From an uncultured Oribacterium sp. (GTDB lineage: Bacteria > Bacillota > Clostridia > Lachnospirales > Lachnospiraceae), in assembly GCA_938030845.1 (NCBI GenBank), contig CALHIC010000471.1, positions 1-6,267 of the forward strand: a stretch of 6,267 nucleotides of DNA, written 5' to 3'. The translations under genes and the position numbers were made by a program. This document shows positions 1-5,587 of this stretch, in pieces. The notes beneath the pieces are model-generated. The model was not told the DNA's origin and searched no databases. It was given only the letters and a program-made list of their open reading frames with translations. Numbering within the stretch: position 1 is the first letter of the stretch; every line of letters begins with the position of its first letter.

Positions 1-981
1 CTTATGCTTAAAGCGATTCCAGAAGGAATGACTGTAATCCGCCTTTTCTCCTGTCTCCAAAATCAAAGGGAGGAAATGCTCCGCCTCCTGATTTCCTTCC
101 TTGCTAAACTGTCCGATACAGGTGGAGCAATAGCTGATTAAAGGCTTCTCCCCTCCCTGGGTGCTTTTTGCCATTTCCTTGGAAAGCTCAGCCTCCTGCA
201 CGAAGGCACAGCCTCCCATGCCGCAGCATTGCAGGTTCTTCTTTTCAGAAATCTCTCCGGAAATAAAGTGGGACAGCCCCTCCATCCAAACTTTGTCCTC
301 CCGATCCGGACAGGGATAGAAGCAGCTATACGCTCCCTCCACCTTCTTTCCCACACCCAGTTCCTTCAGCTTCTCGTAAACCGTGGTGATTTTTACATTC
401 AATTTATTGCCGAAATGATAATAGCAGTTGGGGCAGGCCAGCACAATCTCCTCAATGCCGAATTCCTGAAAGCGTTGATTCAGTCTCCGGATAATGGCAT
501 TGTCCTCCGCTTCCAAGCCAAGCTCCAGCACCGGCTTTCCGCAGCAATCATAGAAGGGTGGAATCCCTGCCTTTGCAAAGATTGATAATAGCTTCTCTAA
601 GGTCTTGGGATAATAGGCAGGAAAATTACAGCCCGGAAAAAACACGGTCTTAGCGCCCTTTGCTTTCCTATGATTCTTAAAGAGATAATTTTTCTTCTCC
701 AGCAAAATCCCGCTGTAACCCCTTTGCTTTAAGCCATATTTTCCTTCCTTTACCTGCTCCTTTCGGAAATCCAGGATAATCTCCCTTCCGTCAATGCCCT
801 TGGGGCAGACTCTGGTACATTCTCCGCAAAGATAACAATGGTAAGCCAGTTCCTTTAGCTTCTCCGTATCTCCGATACAAATATCATACTTTGTTAAAAA
901 CTTACATTTTCTTTTGCAGGCATTGCAGTGAATACACTCCTCCACCCGCTTATGAATCTCCCGTTTTTTCTTTTCCGCCAT
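1..981 (-). CDS. Fe-S oxidoreductase with two [4Fe-4S] motifs and two CCG domains (GlpC/HdrD-like), 3' end cut by the window edge
   Basis: 327 residues are readable from ATG 981 with no stop before the edge, so the C-terminus lies outside. The start follows GGGGAG three bases upstream. Residues 16-26 (C16, C19, C22, C26) and 49-60 (C49, C52, C55, C59, P60) form a bacterial two-[4Fe-4S] ferredoxin domain. Two cysteine-rich CCG modules follow: C118, C146-C147-G, C183-x2-C186; then C224, C252-C253-G, C285-x2-C288. Both keep 27 residues between the first Cys and the CC pair. This is the layout of the GlpC/HdrD/LutA-type family, cytoplasmic proteins that pass electrons between a dehydrogenase or membrane quinone pool and another acceptor; in HdrB-type proteins the CCG domains hold a non-cubane cluster. 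No flavin domain or transmembrane helix is seen, so it needs a partner. It lies 99 nt below the VTT gene with no terminator between, so co-transcription is likely but not proven. Substrate unknown. Confidence 0.9.
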   Translation of the reverse strand, partial: MAEKKKREIHKRVEECIHCNACKRKCKFLTKYDICIGDTEKLKELAYHCYLCGECTRVCPKGIDGREIILDFRKEQVKEGKYGLKQRGYSGILLEKKNYLFKNHRKAKGAKTVFFPGCNFPAYYPKTLEKLLSIFAKAGIPPFYDCCGKPVLELGLEAEDNAIIRRLNQRFQEFGIEEIVLACPNCYYHFGNKLNVKITTVYEKLKELGVGKKVEGAYSCFYPCPDREDKVWMEGLSHFISGEISEKKNLQCCGMGGCAFVQEAELSKEMAKSTQGGEKPLISYCSTCIGQFSKEGNQEAEHFLPLILETGEKADYSHSFWNRFKHK

Positions 982-1080
982 AAACTCCCCTGAAATATAC
1001 TCTAGTTAAATTGTGCTCAAACTTAGTTTCTCATTCATTGCCAAAGCTTCGGAGAACGCTTGGGAAAGTCCTGAAATTTC

Positions 1081-1761
1081 CTAAGCCTTCTCTTCTTTCT
1101 CCATAGCCTTCTCTCTTTTTTTGAAAAAATACAGCATTCCCATCAAAAGACAAAACAAAACTCCTGCAGTCAAGAAATAAATCCAAGGATTTTTCTTTTC
1201 CTGCAAGCCGGCAAAGGCAATGGTATACATGGCTGTTCCCGGAATCATAAAGAGAAAGCTGCACACAAAGTAGAGGGAAAAGGAAATGTCTGTAATCCCG
1301 TAGGCATAGTTTTGCAAATTAAAGGGAAAGACCGGAATGGTTCTTGTGATAAATAAAAGCAGGAGAAGATTCTTCTTTTCCTTTCCCATGAAATACTTGG
1401 CAATATAGGGATTTTGCATAAGCTTCGGCTTAATGCTGTCCTGCAAGAAATATCTTCCCATAAGGAAGGAAATACCTGCGGAAATACTGGCAGCCAATGT
1501 ACAAAGCACCGTTCCCCAGAAGGCATGGAAAACCATACCAGCCAGAAGGGCATAGCTGATACCGGGAAGGGCCAAAAAGGCTCCCGCCAAGGCACAGAGC
1601 AAAACATAAATCAAGGCCGCAAGGAGGAAGTTCTCCTCCACCAGGCTTTGTAAATACCGAAGCAGCTCTCCCTGAAAAATATCCTTTACCGGCACCTTCC
1701 AAAGAAGGACAAAAAGGAGGATAAGAAAAATCAAAAAGGCCGCTAATTTTTTCTGAGCCAT
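1081..1761 (-). CDS. VTT-domain (TVP38/TMEM64/DedA-like) membrane protein
   Basis: 226 residues. Hydrophobic segments lie near residues 6-22, 46-66, 70-103, 132-150, 160-184 and 192-212, so this is a polytopic inner-membrane protein. The VTT (SNARE-associated Golgi protein) signature is clear: a Gly/Pro-rich segment around 60-78, then R140-x2-P143-x2-P146-F with N148, N151, Y152 and G155, and P174-G175 in the following helix. The C-terminal 15 residues are Lys/Glu-rich and probably cytoplasmic. A longer frame opens at 1791, but I chose 1761 because GGGGAGG sits five bases upstream and the protein then starts with a normal basic N-terminus. It overlaps the previous gene by 19 nt, which suggests translational coupling. 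Related DedA-superfamily proteins act in lipid-carrier translocation and membrane homeostasis; E. coli YdjX and YdjZ belong to the TVP38 branch and have no settled function. The substrate here is unknown. Confidence 0.92.
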   Translation of the reverse strand: MAQKKLAAFLIFLILLFVLLWKVPVKDIFQGELLRYLQSLVEENFLLAALIYVLLCALAGAFLALPGISYALLAGMVFHAFWGTVLCTLAASISAGISFLMGRYFLQDSIKPKLMQNPYIAKYFMGKEKKNLLLLLFITRTIPVFPFNLQNYAYGITDISFSLYFVCSFLFMIPGTAMYTIAFAGLQEKKNPWIYFLTAGVLFCLLMGMLYFFKKREKAMEKEEKA

Positions 1762-2225
1762 AGTGTCCTCCCCAGAAATGCTCCATAGCATAAAACGACC
1801 ATAGCATTTTGTAAAAGTAGAAGCAATATACTTAGCTCATATTCCCGCATTTTCAAAGTCATGGCGATAAAGAAATAAGCATAGGAAAAAAGGAGGGAGC
1901 AAACGCCGTAGAGCAACAAGAGCTTGGAAGAAAACTTAGATGAAAGCTTGGGAAAGTCTTCCTTTTTGTCTATTTCTCCAAATGCTTTCTTTGTAAAGCT
2001 AAGAAATAAAAGGCTTAGAACAATCATTCCCAACAGCACCTTCCATTGGTGCAAGAAAAGGGGACCGATTTGAGGTCCCCTCCATTTGCTTCGTAAATAT
2101 ACCATGTGCCTGGCCATGCCCATCTTATGCTCTGTAAAGTAATGGATAATATACAGCCCCACAAGGGATAAGATACTGATGAGGCCGGATAAAACCGTAA
2201 TTCCCTGAAGCAATATTTTTTTCAT
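1743..2225 (-). CDS. Unrecognised four-helix integral membrane protein
   Basis: 160 residues. I recognise no family. Four hydrophobic stretches, about residues 7-28, 61-78, 101-122 and 130-152, predict four membrane helices. A basic loop (about 33-50, rich in His, Arg and Lys) follows helix 1, and a Lys/Glu/Ser-rich loop (about 79-100) lies between helices 2 and 3. By the positive-inside rule both loops should not be cytoplasmic if every helix spans, so the topology needs prediction. There is no cysteine cluster or catalytic motif; C109 and C146 fall in helices 3 and 4. Its ATG shares a base with the stop of the rhodanese gene (TAATG), and its end overlaps the VTT gene by 19 nt. Only a weak AAGG lies upstream, so translation probably depends on re-initiation after the rhodanese. 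This tight packing argues that it is a real gene working with its neighbours, perhaps as a membrane partner. A function is not assignable. Confidence 0.85.
   Translation of the reverse strand: MKKILLQGITVLSGLISILSLVGLYIIHYFTEHKMGMARHMVYLRSKWRGPQIGPLFLHQWKVLLGMIVLSLLFLSFTKKAFGEIDKKEDFPKLSSKFSSKLLLLYGVCSLLFSYAYFFIAMTLKMREYELSILLLLLQNAMVVLCYGAFLGRTLWLRKN
1767..1773 (-). promoter_or_regulatory. Ribosome-binding site deciding the VTT-protein start
   Basis: GGGGAGG lies five bases before ATG 1761, inside the last codons of the upstream membrane-protein gene. It favours 1761 over the upstream in-frame ATG at 1791. Confidence 0.85.
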
Positions 2226-3349
2226 TATTTCTTTGCCTTATCTGTGCTTAAGTCTTTTACCAAAACTTCCTTATAGTCGCTGCTTCCCGGCTCGCCCAGC
2301 TGAACCTTGTTCTCGCCGTCCATCTGCCATACATACCAACCGCCGTCATAAAGGTAAGCGTTCTTATAACCATTTTCATGGGCAATCAGGAAGGGAACGG
2401 ATGCTCTCCAACCGGTTCCGCAGTAGAAGGCTACATCATTTTTCTCTAAGGAAACACCGCTTTCTCCTAAATAGGACTCCAGCTTCTCCAAGGAAACAAT
2501 GCTACCGTCCGGATTGTTGTAGGAACCGTCATCCGTATCATGTCCCCAAACTGCGCCTAAGGGCTCTCCTGCACGGTCAATATAGGAATAGCCGGAGGTC
2601 TTTCCTAAGAACTCATCCTTGGAACGGATACTTACCAGCTTGAACTTGGGGTCATCCTTCTGCTTTTCCTTCACTTCATCGATGCTTAAAATATATTCCG
2701 GATGAGCAGGAATCTTTACGCCGAAATCCTTATCGGTAGCTACCGGCTGGTTAACCTTCGTTTCCGTCTCATATCCCGCCTTGGTCCAGGCATCAATTCC
2801 GCCGCTTAAGTTCTTTACATCTTCAACACCGGCCCAAAGAAGAACTGTAGCCAGGCGATCATCTGCTGCATTTTCAGGGCTGTTTCCGTAAGTTACCACC
2901 TTGGTATCCTTGGTGATGCCGTAGGACTTTAAGAGCTTTCCGATTTCTTCCGGAGTACGGAAATTCCAGGTCTCATCTTCTTCGATATCATCGGTATTGA
3001 CATGGAAGGCTCCGGGAATATGGGCCTTGTTATAAGCCTCATCCTGCTCTACCTTTCCCCAGGCAGCTTCCAAAACCACTACATCCTTTCCGGAATCCAT
3101 TAATTCTTTCACATACTCAGGACCAACATAAACGGTTTCGGTCTTTACATCCGCTAAATCCTTAGCCTCTTCCTTTTTATCCTCCGCCTTCTCGGAAGCA
3201 GCCTCAGTAGCTTTTTCACTCTGCTTCTCGCTTTCCTTTACACTCTCCTGTGCTGTGCTTGCCTTAGTGTCCGCCGCTTTGTTTCCGCAAGCTGCCAATA
3301 CGGACAACATAGAACCGCAAAGTACCAATTTCATAAGATTTTTTTTCAT
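2225..3349 (-). CDS. Lipoprotein with two rhodanese domains (sulfurtransferase, YnjE-like)
   Basis: 374 residues. A basic N-terminus and hydrophobic stretch lead to a lipobox L18-A19-A20-C21, so the protein should be lipid-anchored on the outer face of the membrane. Residues 22-70 are a Lys/Glu/Ala/Ser-rich spacer. Rhodanese domain 1 (about 72-198) has the substrate-entry-type HIPGAFHV segment (110-117) and the usual closing SGG (182-184), but its active-site position (VVTYGNSP, 151-158) has no Cys, so it is probably structural. Domain 2 (about 217-355) has FYCGTGWR with C310 as the expected persulfide-forming residue. Rhodaneses move sulfane sulfur from thiosulfate or similar donors to a thiol acceptor. 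The CGTGWR loop recalls E. coli YnjE as I remember it. First gene of the operon, with its own promoter. An in-frame ATG at 3382 is rejected: it has no ribosome-binding site and would start at the predicted transcript end. True substrate, and even selenium versus sulfur, is open. Confidence 0.93.
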   Translation of the reverse strand: MKKNLMKLVLCGSMLSVLAACGNKAADTKASTAQESVKESEKQSEKATEAASEKAEDKKEEAKDLADVKTETVYVGPEYVKELMDSGKDVVVLEAAWGKVEQDEAYNKAHIPGAFHVNTDDIEEDETWNFRTPEEIGKLLKSYGITKDTKVVTYGNSPENAADDRLATVLLWAGVEDVKNLSGGIDAWTKAGYETETKVNQPVATDKDFGVKIPAHPEYILSIDEVKEKQKDDPKFKLVSIRSKDEFLGKTSGYSYIDRAGEPLGAVWGHDTDDGSYNNPDGSIVSLEKLESYLGESGVSLEKNDVAFYCGTGWRASVPFLIAHENGYKNAYLYDGGWYVWQMDGENKVQLGEPGSSDYKEVLVKDLSTDKAKK

Positions 3350-3357
3350 TTGTTCTA

Positions 3358-3364
3358 CTCCCTC
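3358..3364 (-). promoter_or_regulatory. Ribosome-binding site deciding the rhodanese start
   Basis: GAGGGAG lies eight bases before ATG 3349. It selects this start over the in-frame ATG at 3382 and gives a normal lipoprotein signal peptide. Confidence 0.85.
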
Positions 3365-3389
3365 AAGTCTACTAAATAGCAACTATTGC

Positions 3390-3417
3390 AGTATAACATT
3401 TCTATAAATAAGTACAA
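3390..3417 (-). promoter_or_regulatory. Sigma-A-type extended -10 promoter of the rhodanese operon
   Basis: Reading the minus strand, TTGTAC (3417-3412) and TATACT (3395-3390) are 16 nt apart, and a TG one base before the -10 box makes it an extended -10 (TGTTATACT). Transcription should begin near 3383, leaving a 5' leader of about 34 nt that contains only the ribosome-binding site. That is too short for a riboswitch or attenuator, so any control would be by a DNA-binding protein. No clear operator dyad was seen around the boxes. The call is by motif only. Confidence 0.75.
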
Positions 3418-3588
3418 GGAGGGGAACATTTTAATATCTTATAAATAAAATGGATTTATCAGCTTTAATAATATATGTACTTTAGCAAGAATATATCGAC
3501 TTTCGTAATGCTCTATTGGCTTGAATGAAATAGCACAGTTTTCCTCAAATTCTTTTGCTCTAAAAGTCCATGCTTTGTTCTATGAGAC
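3418..3588. other. AT-rich intergenic spacer, nothing recognised
   Basis: Part of the 313-nt gap between rplT and the rhodanese gene, lying between the rplT terminator and the rhodanese promoter. No open frame with a ribosome-binding site, no tRNA or other RNA gene, and no long repeat was found on either strand. Only small dyads are seen, such as CTTTT-AGAGC-AAAAG on the minus strand. It may hold activator or repressor sites that I cannot identify. Confidence 0.6.
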
Positions 3589-3635
3589 AAAAAATACCGC
3601 TTCCACAGAGGCTACTTCCCACGTGGAAACGGTAT
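3589..3635 (-). terminator. Rho-independent terminator after rplT
   Basis: In the minus-strand RNA, 3635-3623 (AUACCGUUUCCAC) pairs with 3606-3594 (GUGGAAGCGGUAU) over 13 bp with one G-U pair. The loop is 16 nt, and the stem is followed by six U (3594-3589). It starts 29 nt below the rplT stop and ends the infC operon, separating it from the rhodanese operon. A small hairpin (CGGC at 3657-3654 with GCCG at 3648-3645) precedes it. Confidence 0.92.
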
Positions 3636-3663
3636 CTATTTCACCGGCGATAAGCCGATATTA

Positions 3664-4017
3664 TTAATCTAACTTAGCCTTAGCTGCATCGCAAAGTGCC
3701 TTGAATCCATCCGGATCTGCAATAGCTACTTCGGATAACATCTTTCTGTTCATGTCGATGCCTGCGGACTTTAATCCAAACATCAGCTTGGAGTAAGAAA
3801 GACCGTTTAATCTTGCAGCTGCATTGATTCTGGCAATCCAGAGCTGTCTGAACTGTCTCTTTCTCTCCTTACGTCCCTTGTAGGACTCGGTAAGAGCACG
3901 CATAACGCTCTGCTTAGCTACTCTGTACTGCTTGGATCTGGCGCCTCTATATCCCTTAGCTAACTTTAAAACTCTATTGTGTTTCTTCTTTGCGTTCACT
4001 CCGCCTTTAATTCTCAT
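3664..4017 (-). CDS. rplT: 50S ribosomal protein L20
   Basis: 117 residues, normal length for L20. The protein binds 23S rRNA domain II early in large-subunit assembly. The long basic N-terminal helix is clear: [19 protein letters not shown] (residues 5-23), then a [12 protein letters not shown] segment. The globular C-terminal part has [10 protein letters not shown] (about 52-61) followed by [14 protein letters not shown]. The N-terminus reads MRIKGG where many relatives have MARIK or MARVK, so the usual Ala2 is absent. AGGAGG five bases upstream supports the start at 4017. It is the last gene of infC-rpmI-rplT, 28 nt after rpmI, and is followed by a strong terminator. In Bacillus subtilis L20 represses this operon through the infC leader, and the leader here has the parts for the same control. 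Confidence 0.99.
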   Translation of the reverse strand: MRIKGGVNAKKKHNRVLKLAKGYRGARSKQYRVAKQSVMRALTESYKGRKERKRQFRQLWIARINAAARLNGLSYSKLMFGLKSAGIDMNRKMLSEVAIADPDGFKALCDAAKAKLD

Positions 4018-4045
4018 CTTATCCTCCTATCATTCCCTTAGCCTA

Positions 4046-4249
4046 TTACAGATAAGGAAGAATCTTCTTCATTACCTTCTCGTTAGTGTGGTCAACCACA
4101 GTGTCTTTTCTCAGAGTTCTCTTTCTCTTTGTGGTCTTCTTGGTAAGGATGTGAGATTTGTTTGCTTTGTTTCTAACTAACTTTCCTGTACCTGTGAGCT
4201 TGAAACGCTTTGCTGCTGCTCTCTTCGTTTTTAGCTTTAACTTTGCCAT
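4046..4249 (-). CDS. rpmI: 50S ribosomal protein L35
   Basis: 67 residues, close to the usual 64-66. It is a very basic small protein of the large subunit. The family core is present: the [20 protein letters not shown] segment (about 10-29), [13 protein letters not shown] (about 32-44), and the closing KKILPYL. AGGAGG five bases before ATG 4249 sets the start. It lies 17 nt below infC and 28 nt above rplT, the standard order of this operon, so it is expressed with both and should share the control by L20. Confidence 0.99.
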   Translation of the reverse strand: MAKLKLKTKRAAAKRFKLTGTGKLVRNKANKSHILTKKTTKRKRTLRKDTVVDHTNEKVMKKILPYL

Positions 4250-4266
4250 ATTTGCCTCCTGTGAAT

Positions 4267-4788
4267 TTACTTTTTCGGGCTTAAAACCACTGCCATATTT
4301 CTACCTTCAACCTTTGCCGCCTTATCCAGTACGGCAATGTCGGAAAGCTTCTCTCCGAACTCGTCCAGAATATACTTGGACTGATTCATACGAGACATTT
4401 CTCTTCCTCTGAAACGTAAAGCAATCTTTACCTTGTTTCCCTTCTCCAAGAACTTTCTCGCTGCGGAAAGCTTCGTATTCAAATCATTGGTATCAATGTT
4501 TGGTGTCATACGAATTTCTTTCAGCTCTGTTGTGTGCTGGTTCTTTCTGGCTTCTTTTTCTTTACGCAACAGTTCATAACGATATTTTCCGTAATCCGCA
4601 ATACGAACTACAGGTGGCTGAGCAGTCGCCGCAATCTTAATCAGATCCAACTCCGCTTCTCTTGCCTTTTGTTGAGCATCCTGAATGGACATAACCCCCA
4701 GCTGCTCCCCTTCTGCTCCGATGACTCTTACTTCTTTGTCCCGAATCTGCTCGTTAATTTCCAGTTCCGCATTTTTTTTAATGGCCAT
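4267..4788 (-). CDS. infC: Translation initiation factor IF-3
   Basis: 173 residues, the normal length. IF-3 binds the 30S subunit, prevents premature joining of 50S, and checks the start codon and initiator tRNA. The N-domain (about 8-78) carries [14 protein letters not shown] and the [15 protein letters not shown] segment. A charged helical linker (about 76-90) leads to the C-domain (about 90-172) with [19 protein letters not shown], a [19 protein letters not shown] segment and the closing SPKK. The open frame extends up to 4908, but I chose ATG 4788: GAGGAG is three bases upstream, the product then matches the family length, and the extra upstream codons read through the leader terminator. 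The start is a normal AUG, not the rare AUU/AUA start known from some infC genes. First gene of the infC-rpmI-rplT operon. Confidence 0.98.
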   Translation of the reverse strand: MAIKKNAELEINEQIRDKEVRVIGAEGEQLGVMSIQDAQQKAREAELDLIKIAATAQPPVVRIADYGKYRYELLRKEKEARKNQHTTELKEIRMTPNIDTNDLNTKLSAARKFLEKGNKVKIALRFRGREMSRMNQSKYILDEFGEKLSDIAVLDKAAKVEGRNMAVVLSPKK

Positions 4789-4791
4789 AAG

Positions 4792-4797
4792 CTCCTC
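4792..4797 (-). promoter_or_regulatory. Ribosome-binding site deciding the infC start
   Basis: GAGGAG lies three bases before ATG 4788. It fixes the IF-3 start at the family-normal position, downstream of the leader terminator. Confidence 0.85.
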
Positions 4798-4841
4798 TCT
4801 GCACAAACCCAAGGTATCCCTTACTTCTCCGGAGATACTTG

Positions 4842-4969
4842 TTAAAAATAAAAATATGGTGGATTGTAAGCCAATCCACCATTGAAAATACACAAAGGTA
4901 ATAATCAATATTAACCCGGGTCAGTGAGCTGCCAAGGTGAGGTGGATACCTACTTTCCTGTCATAAGAC
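4842..4969 (-). promoter_or_regulatory. Probable L20 autoregulatory leader (transcription attenuator) of infC-rpmI-rplT
   Basis: The leader between the predicted transcript start (about 4969) and the infC start is about 180 nt. It contains three parts in order. First is an antiterminator strand AUCCACC (4947-4941). Second is a hairpin at 4916-4897 (GGU/ACC and AAUA/UAUU with one bulged U and a UUGAU loop). Third is the terminator at 4882-4844, whose 5' arm contains GGUGGAU (4880-4874). AUCCACC pairs perfectly with GGUGGAU over 7 bp, and the same AUCCACC recurs in the terminator 3' arm, so the two strands compete for one partner. In B. subtilis, L20 binding to the infC leader shifts such a balance toward termination. 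I infer the same here from position and base-pairing; I have not matched it to a covariance model, and the L20-binding site itself was not identified. Confidence 0.8.
4844..4882 (-). terminator. Intrinsic terminator inside the infC leader
   Basis: In the minus-strand RNA, UGGUGGAUUG (4881-4872) pairs perfectly with CAAUCCACCA (4866-4857) around a 5-nt loop, extendable by one A-U pair. It is followed by the U-rich run AUUUUUAUUUUU. It ends about 55 nt before the infC start codon. If it also stops transcripts reading through from engB, it would insulate the two units; its main role is probably attenuation. Confidence 0.93.
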
Positions 4970-4994
4970 TAGAGAATCTTAACACTCTAGTCTT
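4965..4994. repeat. Perfect 10-bp inverted repeat around the engB stop and the infC -10 box
   Basis: AAGACTAGAG (4965-4974) and CTCTAGTCTT (4985-4994) are perfect reverse complements separated by 10 nt. The repeat contains the engB stop codon and places TAAGAT, the infC -10 box, in its centre. No U-tract follows on the minus strand, so it is not a standard terminator. It could be an operator, an RNA 3'-end-stabilising hairpin for the clpX-engB transcript, or both. Confidence 0.75.
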
Positions 4995-5004
4995 CCTTTG
5001 TCAA
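4976..5004 (-). promoter_or_regulatory. Sigma-A-type promoter of infC-rpmI-rplT inside the 3' end of engB
   Basis: TTGACA (5004-4999), a perfect -35 box, is followed after 17 nt by TAAGAT (4981-4976), which keeps the key T-A and A-T positions of the -10 box. The predicted transcript start is near 4969. The -35 lies in the last codons of engB and the -10 just past its stop. This gives the operon a start of its own upstream of the full attenuator leader. Confidence 0.8.
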
Positions 5005-5586
5005 CAAAATCTTCTCAATTAAATCCAAACATTCTTCTCTTCCCGCCTTGGAAGTTGCGGAGAAGGGAATCATCACACATTCCGGACTGGCGGACAGGGC
5101 CTTTCGAATGTCCTTTACCGCCTGCTGTTGCTGGGAACGCTTCAGCTTATCCATCTTGGTGATAATCACAATAGGCTCATATCCTGTTGCGGAGCAGATC
5201 CATTGGAACATCTGTAAATCCTTCTCACCGGGAATTCTTCTACAGTCCAGAAGAAGCACCACCTCTTCGATATCCTCTCCCTGCTCCAGATAGCGCCGAA
5301 TCATGCGATCCCATTTTTCCTGCTCCACAGGGCCTGTGGCCGCATAACCGTAGCCGGGAAGGTCCACCAGATAAAAGCTGTCATTGACAGAGTAGAAATT
5401 GATGGTTCTGGTCTTTCCCGGTGTAGAGGAGGTTCTGGCAAAGGACTTTCTTTGCAATAAGGTATTGATAAAGGAGGACTTTCCCACATTGGAACGGCCT
5501 GCTAAAACAAATTCCGGCTTTCCCGTCTTTGGTAACGTAGACTTTACACCGCAAACGTAGGGAAGGTCCACAGAACGAATGACCAT
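4987..5586 (-). CDS. engB: Ribosome biogenesis GTP-binding protein EngB/YsxC
   Basis: 199 residues, normal for this TRAFAC-class GTPase, which acts in late 50S assembly and is essential in many bacteria. The GTPase motifs are complete: G1 GRSNVGKSS (30-38, with K36 and S37), a Thr-containing switch region TSSTPGKTRTIN (52-63), G3 DLPGYG (75-80), G4 TKMD (143-146), and G5 SATS (176-179). The N-terminus FVLAGRSNVGKSSFIN is characteristic of EngB rather than Era or Der. The start at 5586 follows AGAGG, which is built into the last codons of clpX, with one base between the clpX stop and this ATG. Translation is therefore probably coupled to clpX. The infC promoter overlaps its 3' end. Confidence 0.98.
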   Translation of the reverse strand: MVIRSVDLPYVCGVKSTLPKTGKPEFVLAGRSNVGKSSFINTLLQRKSFARTSSTPGKTRTINFYSVNDSFYLVDLPGYGYAATGPVEQEKWDRMIRRYLEQGEDIEEVVLLLDCRRIPGEKDLQMFQWICSATGYEPIVIITKMDKLKRSQQQQAVKDIRKALSASPECVMIPFSATSKAGREECLDLIEKILLTKED

Positions 5587-5587
5587 A

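Noticed and set aside
229..585. 118-codon plus-strand open frame, with other plus-strand frames such as 2233-2643, 3932-4180, 4534-4845 and 5579-5956
   Set aside because: They lie antisense to clearly real genes, have no ribosome-binding site or recognisable protein features, and read as shadows of the coding strand.
994..1020. Possible promoter for the Fe-S gene: TTGAGC and TATATT on the minus strand
   Set aside because: The spacing is only 15 nt, and the transcript would start near 987, inside the ribosome-binding site at 985-990, leaving no usable leader.
1035..1062. Imperfect hairpin in the VTT/Fe-S gap (CCAAGC with GCTTTGG on the minus strand)
   Set aside because: The stem is short with a mismatch and has no U-tract, so it does not support a terminator between the two genes.
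3355..3429. A 24-codon frame on the minus strand directly upstream of the rhodanese gene, a possible leader peptide
   Set aside because: It has no ribosome-binding site and spans the -35 and -10 boxes, so the predicted transcript would not contain its start.
3617..3629. CACGTG palindrome, possible operator
   Set aside because: It lies in the loop-proximal part of the rplT terminator stem, which explains its symmetry; it is far from either promoter.
4789..4908. N-terminal extension of infC from ATG 4908
   Set aside because: It would translate through the leader terminator, lacks a ribosome-binding site and makes IF-3 40 residues longer than normal.
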